Assembly (NCBI GenBank): GCA_947044405.1
Contig: CAMRHE010000028.1
Location: forward strand, 5,737,001-5,801,000
Length of the DNA: 64,000 nt
Source of the DNA: Leptodactylus fallax
Lineage: Eukaryota > Chordata > Amphibia > Anura > Leptodactylidae
Direction: 5' to 3'
The notes beneath the pieces are model-generated. The model saw only the letters and a list, made by a program, of their open reading frames with translations. It was not told where the DNA came from and did not search any database. Below, piece after piece: positions 44,102-54,685 of this stretch (positions within the stretch are counted from its first letter, which is position 1; every line of letters begins with the position of its first letter). Both the position numbers and the translations under genes were made by a program.

Positions 44102-44102
44102 A
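44055..44102. repeat. (CTAT)n microsatellite, right of a Tc1 fossil
   Basis: About eleven perfect CTAT units adjoin the truncated side of the Tc1 copy. Confidence 0.95.
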
Positions 44103-44909
44103 TCATTTTCGTATCCCAGCGATGTCTTCCTTCTTCTATTTGGGTCTTTAGTGATGATTAATAATCTTTTAGCACACAGAGAGCTCACTTGAATGTCCTC
44201 CAGATTCGCATTCATTGAATTGAAAAACCAAGACTAAAGGATTTGGCTGGATTGTTCTGCCTAGAAGTGAATGTAACATAAACAGATTTATCACATGCTT
44301 TACATTTTCTTGAAAAAACACCATTATTTTTTGTCTTTTTCATTCCCCCATTTGTTTTCTGTGCTTTTTTTTAACAAACAATGGGAACAGATGAGCAAAG
44401 GGGAGAAGAATAATGGAAGAAGGGGAGAAGAATAATGACCTTGTAGACAGAGTTGTTGTTTTATAACATTACGACGAATGAGCTGCGGTGTCGCGTGTTC
44501 ATTTCTATAGACACCGTCTCACACTGTAACTACCACGTGTATTTTTGTTTCATTGTACATTTTTTTTAAGAACATTTTCTCTAGAACTGGTTGAATTCCG
44601 TTCCTGCACGTGACTCTATTAGGAAACCAAATTATGGCTGAGCATGAGTATGAGCGTATTCTGTATAAAGGTTAATGGACACTGACACTCATAAGTTGCT
44701 GATATATTTTCATAAAATACAACAAAAACCATTGAAAAGCCATTCAAAGAGTCATTGTGGAGTTGGAGTTGAGGCCAGTTTTGGGTTCAGTCGGAGTCAG
44801 AAAAATATGACCCATCCCAGCTTCAAAATTAAATGACTAATTATTTTTATTTAGATTAATATTAATTGTATAATTAATTAAATGTAAAGTCTGTTACATA
44901 TGTATTTAT
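44103..44909. other. No gene or recognised repeat seen
   Basis: Unassigned AT-rich DNA; 44450-44560 is a mixed-composition non-repetitive block. Confidence 0.4.
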
Positions 44910-45157
44910 TTTGCTCACTTATATGGTGCCCTCATATTCCGCAGCACTTTACAGACATTGTCAGTCACTGTCCCATATAGGACTCACAATCGAAATTACT
45001 TATTACTTATTAATTAGTATGACTTTGGAGTATGGGAGGAAACCGGAGTACCTAGAGAAAACCCACCAAACACAAGGAGAACATACAAACTCCAGATGTT
45101 GTCCTTGGCTGGATTTGAACCCAGGATTCCAGTGCTGCAAGGGAGCAGTGCTAACAT
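44910..45157 (-). mobile_element. tRNA-derived SINE, 5'-truncated
   Basis: On the minus strand a GTTAGCACT segment (45156-45148) is followed by a pol III B box GGTTCAAATCC (45121-45111), then the conserved body with GTTTGTATGTTCTCC and ACTCCGGTTTCCTCCCA, and the 3' tail AAGTGCTGCGGAATATG near 44945. The A-box region is cut off. This body is very common in vertebrate genomes. The plus-strand frame at 44911-45180 is spurious. Confidence 0.75.
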
Positions 45158-45410
45158 TTACTTTCATAGGAATGAGTTAGAGGAGCTTTATTTAGTGTCA
45201 GCTAAACTTCACTATGCCTATATATTTATTTAGGGGTCTGGTCTGGGGTATGTATTTATTTGGTGGTTTTGTCTGGAAGTCTTCACTTAAGGGAATTTGA
45301 ATTTATTTTGGTGGTCTTGTCTGGAGGTTTGTATTTAAGGAGGTCTATATTTGTTTTGAAGGATCTTATCAGGGGTCTGGTCTGTGATTCTCATTAGTTT
45401 ATTGGGTGTT
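45158..45410. repeat. Degenerate ~30-bp tandem repeat
   Basis: Loose repeats of TATTTATTTGGTGGT-TTGTCTGG-GGT occur five or six times. Units are too diverged for an exact period. Confidence 0.5.
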
Positions 45411-46676
45411 CATTTGGGGTGTGTTGAAGAGGGTCAAAGGCTGCAGATTGTGGACATTTCACATAAAAATGGGCGTATCTTCCTGGCGTACCAGGCAAAT
45501 TTTCATGTTATGAATCTTGCGAGGTTCACCCATCGTTAATGCTGACCATATAAACTGTGTAACGACAAACACTTTAAGAATGGCCTGGTCACACCCAGTT
45601 GTCAGTTTATTCATACATTTCCAGGAGGAGTAACCAAGAAATGCCAAAATGCTAAATTGTAAGCAAAGTTCCTCTGGTATTTCACTGGGGAACGTAAGCA
45701 TTTACCAAAACTGACTTTACAGAAGAGCTTACCGGCAATTTATAAAAACAAAAAGCACATAAAGGTGACATGCAGGGCATGAAAATGAGTAAAATTGTTG
45801 CAAATCTTGGTGTTTTCAGCCGAGGTTTATTTAACTGATGTGGCTTCTCTTTCAGTAAATGATTTTCTTCTCGGATTTCATTGTTTCTGTTATAAGGAAG
45901 AATAGACCTTGTCGAAGTAACATAAAAATAATACACCGCAGATGGTTCATTTCCAGTAACTCGGGGTAAGTCTAATGTACATTGGAGATCCGTCAGTGCG
46001 ATGTCTGATTGGGTATACAATTCATTTCAATGATAGCATTAAGTATGACGGATTCAAGAGCAGCTCGTGATATTTTTAGAGTGCGGCGAGTAACTTAACA
46101 CAACTCAGAAATTCTCCGGTTCAGGCGGAGGTAAATAGTATATATAATAGTGTATTGTGAAGACAAGATGGGCAAAGAATCATTTACTGGAAAATTACGA
46201 TTATCAGGACTTTCTGTGCCACCTGCTGGTCACAGCATAGACACAGCGTAAAGATTGCCCGTATGCCTTTCCTGAACAGGCAAAGGAGATTAAAAAAGAA
46301 AAGGAATATGCCATATTTATGTGTTATTGTATACTATGGATTTACGGTATTTCCTTGCAAAATGCAGGTGATGGCGCTGCTTGAGTGTCCTAGGATCAGA
46401 TCTTACGACATTGATGTAATGGGTTATACTGTAGCCAAATTTAGTGACTTATTGGCTTGACATACAATGCTTAAATACAATCATACAGTGTTCAAATGAT
46501 GTGCAGACCAAATAATACCACCATATAGTGATTAAAAATATAGCAAGTAGTTAAATAACACCCCCATATAGTGCCCTGTATTGTCCAGATAGTGAATAGA
46601 GTCTCCAGATATACAGAAAATGATGTGCATAAAGTGTCTAGAATAGATGTACTTAACATAGGGGACAGTATATTGT
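45411..46676. other. No gene seen; P-type end fragment at 45500-45535
   Basis: TGAATCTTGCGAGGTTCACCCATCG looks like a P outer end. The 112-codon minus-strand frame at 45682-46020 is in non-repetitive DNA but lacks recognisable domains. Confidence 0.4.
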
Positions 46677-47080
46677 TTAAAGGGGTTACCAGGAATTGGA
46701 CGAATTCCTTTGGAGGTTGAGGTCCTAACATAAAAAAAGCATACTCACCTGTCCCTGCCTGTGTCCATTTGGTCATGTCTGTGTCCTCGTAGCCAGAATT
46801 TCTCCACCCCAATTGACTGCAGAGACCAATCAGTGGTCTTAGCGTTTACTGAAGAGGGACCAGTGACTTCACTTTCAGTTCCTTAGCAGTGACCACTGAG
46901 GCCACTGATTGGTTTCGGTGGTCACGTGGGGAACTGGACTTACGGCAATGAAGACATGGCATGAGACCAAACAGACACCAGTGGTAGACAATGGGGCTCC
47001 GGGGACAGATGAGCGTGCTTTATTTTTTATGTTACACCTGGCCAGGCTGACAGAGGGGTTTGTCCAATTCCCATGTCATG
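46677..47080. mobile_element. TTAA-type palindromic MITE with P-like inner arms
   Basis: TTAAAGGGGTTACCAGGAATTGG on the left faces a decayed GGGTTTGTCCAATTCCC on the right. Inside, AACATAAAAAAAGCATACTC and the inverse GCGTGCTTTATTTTTTATGT form arms close to those of P elements, with ACTCACCTG. Confidence 0.65.
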
Positions 47081-47871
47081 AGGTGTATAAAGACATAATT
47101 GATATAATACTGAAAGAAGACTGCTCACCAGGTGTAAAAAGCCCAATGACATCCATCATCTGATCGGCGCTGTTATCCTGAGCATTTTAGTGTTTTGCTC
47201 ATCCAAAGCTGTTCAGCCATTCCACAGATATAAGCCCTTTTAGTGTTGATGCAAATTAGGGTCTACTAGCTAGGTGGACATACAGCACACAGAGACCCAC
47301 CCCCAGAGAAACAACAGTGTTACCGCCCACTTACCTAAGAGGTCATTATTTGCATCAACAGTAATGGGCTTATATCTTTGGAATGGCTGAATAGACTTGG
47401 ATGCTGTGCCGGAATCAGTGAAAAGGAACCTACTGAATGATGCGAAGAGTTGGAGTTGGAGGCGATGAAAGGTCCTCTTTAAGGCCAATGATGACAATGT
47501 TGTTCCTCTTCCCTTACCTTGTGGGTCTCTCAAATATACAGATCAGGTATTTAAAATGTAACCAAAAGTAGCACATTGACTTCTTTATTTTACTCATATA
47601 ATGGAATCTATATCAAACGTAGAATGTTAAATTAATGTGTCAATCAAGTGGAAGGTTACCATGGTGAAAAAGTAGGTTGTTTGACAGTGTGACTAATAAA
47701 ACTCTCATCAATGTTTTATAGCTTTACATATGTTTTATACTTTAATAATTTACATATTCTGCTATACCATCTTATATGTTTTATTGGGTTGTCCTATGAA
47801 CCGCTATTATTTGTCATTTTTAACATATTTTTTCTATCAATTTAGATTTTAAAGTAAAACTCCGCCTTTTA
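47081..47871. other. No gene seen
   Basis: Around 47210-47400 blocks such as TATAAGCCCTTTTAGTGTTGAT and CATCAACAGTAATGGGCTTATA form an imperfect inverted repeat of unknown type. The rest is AT-rich. Confidence 0.4.
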
Positions 47872-47995
47872 TTAAAGGGATTTTCCCATGAACATAACCA
47901 TATGTAAATTTATAGACAATTAAAAGTTACACATTTTTGCAAATATAATTATTCTAAATTTTGTATAGTTTTACAGATTTTTTCCAACCATCTTA
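47872..47995. mobile_element. TTAA-type MITE, left-end fragment
   Basis: Starts TTAAAGGGATTTTCCCATG. The right end is missing; a GTTCACA-type MITE follows. Confidence 0.5.
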
Positions 47996-47997
47996 AG

Positions 47998-48212
47998 CTA
48001 GGTTGACACTAGTGATGCCTTTCCATTAGAGGACCAGAACAATGGAGAATCGGAACACTAAAATAGCGGTTACACTCAGAACCTGGTGGACCCCGTTGAC
48101 TACAATGACGTCCTTTGGGTGTCCAACATTGTAAAACTGAGGAAACAGTCCTTCGTGCAGGACTTTTCTCCCCAAAAATTTTCAGACGGACACCGCGATG
48201 TGAGCGTAGCTT
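47998..48212. mobile_element. GTTCACA-type MITE, diverged
   Basis: Ends AAGCTAGGTTGACACTAGTG and CGCGATGTGAGCGTAGCTTT are inverted; the inner CGTGCAGGACTTTTCTCC is the family motif. Confidence 0.65.
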
Positions 48213-48221
48213 TACTGGTCA

Positions 48222-48560
48222 CTAGAGATGGGCGAACCGCTGAAGATTAGTTTTGTTTTGGCCCAAAGTTTTGTTTCGGGTCAAATAAGTTTGTCACAAA
48301 GGGGAAGTGAAACTGTTATACTCTGGGGTCTCTTCAGACCCTACAGTATAGTAAGTGGCGGTCCAGAGGACATGTAGAAACATAATAAACACTGATACTC
48401 ACCTTCTGTACCTCTTCTGGAATCCTTACACCTTCCATCATTCCAAGTCTTCTTCCATCCTCTTTTAGCCTCCTGGTTGATGTCACATGCTCCTGGGGTC
48501 ACTGTGATTGCGCCTCAGTGGTCACATGGGGCGTGCCAACATTATGATGCTTGAATGCAA
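48222..48560. mobile_element. P palindromic element, left half (copy g)
   Basis: Outer TAGAGATGGGCGAACC, hairpin at 48315-48353 (TATACTCTGGGGTCTC), inner arm ACACTGATACTCACCTTC and centre GCCTCAGTGGTCACATGGGG are present; the right half is absent. Confidence 0.75.
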
Positions 48561-49021
48561 GAGCATGCATCAATAAGAGACCCCAACTCAGCCCTTGGCC
48601 ATGTGGCCTATCCCTTAAAGTTATAGTGTACGTTAAATAAACATCCCAATATACTGGCCTGCTTGTCCTACTGAGATCCTGCACATGGATAGGCGTACAA
48701 TTGGGCGTTACACCAATATAACATACAAAACATTGGGTGGCACAACAAATAGTGGACATACTTACTCAGTGGTAGCATAACATGGGCCAATAACATAATA
48801 ACAGGCCCTACAGTAATCCATAGCAACTGTTTAATGATATATATGGCGGAGAGGAACACTCATAGCTCTCAACAGGTTTCAACCCTCTTACAAGTCTCCG
48901 CATGGAATATACAGTTTTCTCAGCTGTTTAACAAAGGTCCAAAGAGCAGGATCAGCAACGACCAGATGAGCATCCCAGATATAACATTCTGAAAGGAACT
49001 GTCTTTGATGGGCCCAAATTT
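48561..49021. other. No gene or recognised repeat seen
   Basis: Unassigned DNA. Confidence 0.4.
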
Positions 49022-50057
49022 TTAAAGGGGCTATCTAATTCCTTTTTATTGATGGCTTATCCTCAGGATACATACAATAAGAGATCAGAGGGATCCAATA
49101 TCTGAGACCATCACTGATCGGCTTTTTGAAGAAGCTGCTGGCCTCATGCCATCACTGTGACCATTTGCACTGCACGCCATCTGCTTTCTAGCAGCCATAC
49201 AATGTAATTATTATTTCGTCTTATTCACTTCTATGGGACAAGATTGTTATAACAGTACATCTTATGGCTGCTAGAAAACAAGGTAAACAGTGAAGACATC
49301 TTGGCAGTCACACAAGTGCCACAGTTGCTTCAATCAGCTGATCAGTGGGGGACCTGGGTTTTGGAACCTCAATGATCTCTTATTGATGACCAGTGATGGG
49401 CGAAACTTGCAAGATTTGTTTTGTGAATATTTTGAGGTTTGCCCACAAGATTCAGCTCGGACAATATTTTTTTGGCCTGAATAGGAGGTGCTAATAATAT
49501 ATTCTGGGTATCTTCAGACCTCAGAGTGTAATAAGTGGATGTCCAGGGATGTTGTGGACAAAGTAAAAAACACCAATATTCACCGGTCCTCTACTAGGCA
49601 TCTGGTCTTCTTTTCCAGCATCCAGGCTTCACTGGTGGGCTTCTAAGCCCTCTTCCAACGTCCTCTCCGACTGCTGAAGCCTGTGATGGGTCTTCACTGG
49701 TTACAAGGGACATACCAATTTCATAACACTTTAACCTAGTGTCAAGTCATCATTGGAGTGCCTCACATGACTGCTGAGGCCCAATCACTGTCTTCAGTGG
49801 TGAACCCAGGACGTGCGATGTCGGAGAAGATGCTGGAAGAGGCTCCAAGAGGTTGCAAGGGCCTGTTGGTGAAGAACAGATGCTAAGAAGAGGTGAGTAT
49901 TAGTGTTTTTTATTATGTCCACACCTCCCAAAGCCTTCAGAATTTATCTTAATCCAAAATTTTGGGAAAATTAATTGCTAACCCTCCTCCTTATGAACTA
50001 GATCGCTCATCTCTATTGGATAGGTCATCAATAAAAATGTACTAGACAACCTCCTTA
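49022..50057. mobile_element. TTAA-type MITE split by a P element
   Basis: TTAAAGGGGCTATCTAATTC continues TTTTTATTGATGGCTTATCC, and the right end GGATAGGTCATCAATAAAAA...CAACCTCCTTAA is its inverse. Related to 11904-12303. A P copy occupies 49391-50015. Confidence 0.8.
49391..50015. mobile_element. P palindromic element, nested (copy h)
   Basis: Outer CAGTGATGGGCGAAAC and GATCGCTCATCTCTA, a diverged left hairpin (AATATATTCTGGGTATC / TCAGAGTGTAATAA), inner arms (CACCAATATTCACC; AGAGGTGAGTATTAGTG) and a centre with CAGTGGTGAACC. The right hairpin is degraded. Confidence 0.75.
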
Positions 50058-50819
50058 AAGAACAGGGTATGCTCTTTTGAGAAATTCTCAGCAAGGTTCA
50101 TTTTCCATATCCATGCCAGTCCTCCAACCCTCACGTCAAGACTGGAACCTTCTCAAAACTGGAACTTTAAAACAGTCTTTTGCCTGCAAATAATTCCCCA
50201 GTTATCCTTATAAAGAATCTGAATGTGTGCCACAGGTTTATAGAAAATCCTTTCAAACAAGCAGTGTGTACGGTGTATACCCCACAGCAGCAATTTTGTC
50301 ACTTAAGTATGACACGCTGCCAGAGAGAGTTTCACAGTTTAATGATGTGTCTGAATGACAAATATCATCTTCTTCCTGACATGATGAATGCCTCAGTTCT
50401 CACCTTCAAAACTTACGTCTTCTATCTTTTCAGATGTCACTTTCCCCCACAGAGGTAACAAAGTAAATCCGGAGCGTGTAAATTTAAATCAGGTCAAGTG
50501 CGGTAAGTATGGAGTTGTCACGCTGAGTTCTGACGCGCCTCTCGATGCTATCTCTTGTACGTAAAAGTCTAAACAAATTCCGCAGCATCCTCCTAAAGCC
50601 AAGGTCTGCGTCAAAGGACTGAGGGGGGTTGTGCACACCTTGTAAACCAGATTCCTAAAAATTGGTCAGCGACATTAGGCTAGTTAGGTTATGACTACTA
50701 CAAGAGCTACAAAACTGCGCCATTTGTGAAAAAAAATTAAAATCTATATTTTTGTAAACTTTTGTATATGTTTTTCATATAATTAAATACAAATGTCACA
50801 AAATAATATTATGGCTCAT
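50058..50819. other. No gene seen
   Basis: The plus-strand frame at 50180-50458 (92 codons) lies in non-repetitive DNA but has no recognisable domain. It is not accepted as a gene. Confidence 0.35.
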
Positions 50820-51100
50820 ACTATACATCTGCCATAGTCCATTAAAGGACACCTATCCTTTCCCCCTTTTTTCCCAGTTTTTTATCCCCCTAATTTCAAA
50901 AGCCATAACTTTTATTTTTTTATTTATTTTTAGCCATATAGGGTCTGCTATATAAGGACATAGCCATGTTTAAAGAGCGACAAGTTGTAATTTTGGATGG
51001 CACCATATTGAGGTACATATAGGGGAGAAACTATCTAGAACTTTACTCCACAATTCTCCAAAAAAAAAATCATAAAATAGGGTTTTGTGACATTTTTGCA
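50820..51100. repeat. Dispersed repeat family C, copy 1
   Basis: Shares with 52555-52910 the order of a TAACTTTTATTTTTTTATTT-like segment, a TGT-ATTTTTGGATGGCACCAT-like segment and GTACATATAG. The class is unknown, though the pattern is common in frogs. Confidence 0.5.
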
Positions 51101-51707
51101 TAAAAAAAGGTTTGCAGTTTTTTGCATTTTTCACCACTCACTCCACTTTTGAATAGTGGGTGTGGTTGAGCCAATGTACATCAAATTTATCAAATTATTT
51201 TTTTAAAAAAGACAAAAATTGTCCCAGTAGGAGGTGGCATAAAAAGTGAAGTAAGGGTATGTTCACAAGGCAAAATTTTTCCTACCTGAAAAATTCAGCT
51301 TCATTAATTGGAAGATTAATTGTTCTGCTTGACCAAATTCCACATCTAATTCCACCTCCCATTCATTTCAATGGGAGTTATCAGGCAGAAACCAACTGAA
51401 GATATAGCATGGTGCTTATTTTTTTTTATTGGTTTGAAGTAGAATTTGGAGCTGATTTTGAGGTGGAATCTGACTCAAATTCAGCACTAAATTCTGCCAT
51501 GTGACTATACTCTAACATCTCAAGACTGAAGTGTTAGACTTAAATATGTGGCAAATGTATAAATATATGCAAAATTTGATGAATTTGGCTTAAATTACTG
51601 ATATGCAGACCACAGGAAAAACCCCGATACATACCTCTTATGATAGATCTTCCTTGTTGTTATTATTTTTATTATCGTTTTTTTTTTTTTTAATTGTTTG
51701 GCTTCTA
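51101..51707. other. MITE-like palindrome at 51250-51530, otherwise nothing
   Basis: GGGTATGTTCACAAGGCAAA and GCCATGTGACTATACTC are imperfect inverted ends around a TTC/GAA-rich palindromic interior like that at 57705-58160. Confidence 0.5.
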
Positions 51708-52543
51708 TTAAAGGGGTTGTCTGGGATAAAATGATACTGTATTTCTACACTAAGCTAAGCACTTCCCCCCGCCTAACTTCTAACTTACTTACTTTGCAAA
51801 AAATGTATATTTATGCAGATCGCCGGGGCGGTCATGTGACCGAACCTGGCCAATTTTGTCATTTTCCAGTGACTTTCAGTTTCCCCGTTTCCAGAAATGG
51901 AACATCACCAATACTAAACCTTGCCCCCACCCCACCCCATCATACTTACCTGTTTTCCTGTTCGGATCTTCTGGGTATGGAACATCACTTCCTTCAGGGG
52001 TTGGCTCTTCTGCTTCTTGACATCTGTCGGCCTCCCACGACTGTGCAATAGAGCCGGAGTGACTCCAACTTTATTGTGCAGGTGCTGGCAGACGTCGAGA
52101 GGAGAAGATGCTGGCCCCACAGAAGGAAGTGATCTCCCGTGCCCAGAATATCCGGACAGGAAGACAGGTAAGAATGATGAGGTGGGGGGTGGGCTGAGTT
52201 TGTTAGTTGTGAAGGGCTAGTAGTGGACTGGCTAGCTAGGGAGACAGGGAGGGGGTTTGAGGGAGTGAGAGATTAAGGAGAAGGAAATGAGAGGGGGGAG
52301 GTAGTATGAGTCAGCTCTGAGTGAAGAGCAATGCATAATGATAGTTGTAGGATAAAAGAAGAGGACGCTACCCATGTAAACAAATGCAGAGGAGGCCAGG
52401 AGCTCCCAGAGAAACCTAGAAATTATTCAAAACACTGCTAAAGGTATATGGGTGTACTTAACCCATTAATAGCACTAACAGACCTTTTTAAATAAAAAAA
52501 AAAATAAAAAAAAAAGATTTTTTTGCCCGGAAAACCCCTTTAA
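51708..52543. mobile_element. TTAA-type palindromic MITE (836 bp) with splice-donor arms
   Basis: TTAAAGGGGTTGTCTGGGAT and GCCCGGAAAACCCCTTTAA are inverted and both ends carry TTAA. Inner arms ACTTACCTGTTTTCCTGT and GGACAGGAAGACAGGTAAG are inverted, each with a CAGGTAAG donor consensus. Frames at 51698-52220 derive from it. Confidence 0.85.
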
Positions 52544-52554
52544 TGTTTATGTGG

Positions 52555-52910
52555 GACTGTGTGTAATAAACCTTCAATTTCCAACCGTTTTTTGGGGAGA
52601 TTTTATTTTTATGACGTTCATTGTGTAGTAGAAATGACATGATACCTTTATTCTTCATTATTTTTTCTTTGTAGTTGGGGCTGTGTGAGGGTTTGTTTTA
52701 TGAGGGGTAATCTGTAGTTTTTACTGGTACCATTTTCTGGCACATTCATCACTTTTTATTCCATTTTTTGGGGAGGAAAGGTGATCACAAATGCAACAAT
52801 TTGGCATTCTATGTGTTCAACATGATGGATAGATAAAACAATAAATCAATAGTTTAGACTTCTGTTTATGTACTAAAACCAATATTTGGCTATATAATTT
52901 TTTTATATGA
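52555..52910. repeat. Dispersed repeat family C, copy 2
   Basis: GGGGCTGTGTGAGGGTTTGT, GTAGTTTTTACTGGTACCAT and TTCATTGTGTAGTAGAAATG follow a pattern seen widely in anuran DNA; partly shared with 50820-51100. Confidence 0.5.
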
Positions 52911-53605
52911 AAAAACATTTAATGATTATTTTACACTTTACAATTTTTTTAATAGAAGTTAAAACACATAGGTGAGAGAGGGAGCTGTGATTGAGGTATT
53001 TAAGTAGTTAATATGATGGAATCTCAGAACAGAGCAGAAATGAAGGGGGCACCATCTATAGCTGAGCGCTCCTGCCAATTCATGTTAGCGATCAGTAGGG
53101 TTTTGAGACCTGGACCACATTGACCAAAGCTTCTGACATGTCACTTTGGCATGTAAAATTTTTTTTTACAATAAGTCCCCTTTAAGTTTGACCTTTTGTA
53201 CTTAAAAATCCCAGGTGATCCAGAAAAATGCACAAAACACCAAACATAGACCAATTTGCATAGTCCTGATCCCCAGCTGGCAGTCATACAGATGATAGAT
53301 CCATGGTGAAATGTTCAACATTGAAAGGATGATCCAGGATTAGGGAAGAAGGGTCTGCCTTATTTCCAGGAATAGTGACACTCGTGATATTACTGCTATT
53401 TCTGCAGCCAAATCTGTACTCTTCATATAGTAAAATAATTAGCTGTCAATGTAGCAAACTGGCATTGAGTGATAAAATCTAGTTTATCACATATTACACT
53501 CAAATCCTTTTCTATTGAACATTTACCAGATAGTGATCCATTTGGGGTATAAATAGACTTAAACCATATCTATGCAAATATACTGTAACTAGAGACTCGG
53601 GTTCG
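52911..53605. other. No gene or recognised repeat seen
   Basis: AT-rich unassigned DNA. Confidence 0.4.
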
Positions 53606-54085
53606 TTACTAGGAATGAGTGTACTGATTCAGATCAAACCGTATTTGACTCAAATTTTCAAAAAATTTTGGGTTTGTCTTAAACCCGAAACTTTAGGGGC
53701 TCATGTTCATCACCCGTGAAACACCACTATTAAAATAAACCGTTATACTCACCTTACCTCACTTCTACTGGGCATGCTTGTGGCATCCAGCAGTCCCCCA
53801 TTGTCCTGTTTTGCCTTAGGCTAATGTTATTGACCGTCAGTGGTCAGATAGGGTGTGCAGACATCATGACGCTTTGACCCGTGATGTCAGCTAGAGGACG
53901 AAGAGGATGCTCAGGAGAGATGAGGCATGGTGAGTCAAACTGTTCATTTTTACTCACCTTCACTCGAACTCCACTTATTATACTCTGAAGTGACCCCAGG
54001 GTATAATAATAGCAACAAGTTTGGTCCTTAATGAATCGGAGGACTGAACCTCACGAATATTCAGCGAACCTTGTGAGGTTCCACC
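53606..54085. mobile_element. P palindromic element (copy i)
   Basis: Outer end TAGGAATGAGTGTAC, inner arm AACCGTTATACTCACCTTAC, right arm GGCATGGTGAGTCAAAC, right hairpin (ATTATACTCTGAAGTG / CCAGGGTATAATAAT) and an outer end GCGAACCTTGTGAGG. The left hairpin is missing. Confidence 0.75.
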
Positions 54086-54622
54086 ATCTGTATTCGATAC
54101 AAACATTTCAGATTCAGCTGATATCAAGATTTTTTGGGGTTCACCACCCATATATCACTATTATACTCTGAGGCCTCTTAAGACACAGAGTATAAATGGA
54201 GCCCCAAGGGAGGTGTAGAAACATAATAAACAGTTATACTCAACTTCCTTCACCTCTCCTTGGCTCCCTTGGAGTCCTCTTCAGTCGTCTTTCGACCTCC
54301 TGCGTGACATCAGCAATTACATGGGGCACTCTGACATCATCACACATTGACTCAAGTCCAATCATAGGCCTCAGCAGTCCCCCAGGGCCAGTGAAATCAC
54401 CCAGGAGGCTGGAAGAGGCTGGAAAAGGCCAGAAGATGACCGTGAGAGAGCCCAGGAGAGGTGAAGGAATGTGAGTATAAGTGTTTATTATGTTTCTTCA
54501 CCTCTGGACCTTCACTTATTATACTTTGGAGGTATCCCAAAGTATAATAAATAGCACTTCAGGCGGAAAGTTCACACTGTCGGATGAATTTTTTGAATAT
54601 TCACGAGGTTCGCCAATCTCTA
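54086..54622. mobile_element. P palindromic element, full length (copy i2), adjacent to copy i
   Basis: Left hairpin ATTATACTCTGAGG / ACACAGAGTATAAAT (about 54160-54196), arms AACAGTTATACTCAACTTCC and AGGAATGTGAGTATAAGTG, and a right hairpin at 54517-54551 (TTATTATACTTTGG / CCAAAGTATAATAA). It ends in GAGGTTCGCCAATCTCTA. The frame at 54196-54474 is not a gene. Confidence 0.8.
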
Positions 54623-54654
54623 GATGTGACATGGAACTGAAGCGACAAATTATT

Positions 54655-54685
<31 letters not shown>

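Noticed and set aside
44911..45180. 89-codon plus-strand frame
   Set aside because: It is the antisense reading of a SINE body.
45682..46020. 112-codon minus-strand frame in non-repetitive DNA
   Set aside because: No recognisable domain and no convincing acceptor/donor pair; kept only as unassigned DNA.
50180..50458. 92-codon plus-strand frame, preceded and followed by splice-like strings
   Set aside because: The peptide has no recognisable motif and the CTTTTCAG and GAGGTAAC strings do not bracket the frame sensibly.
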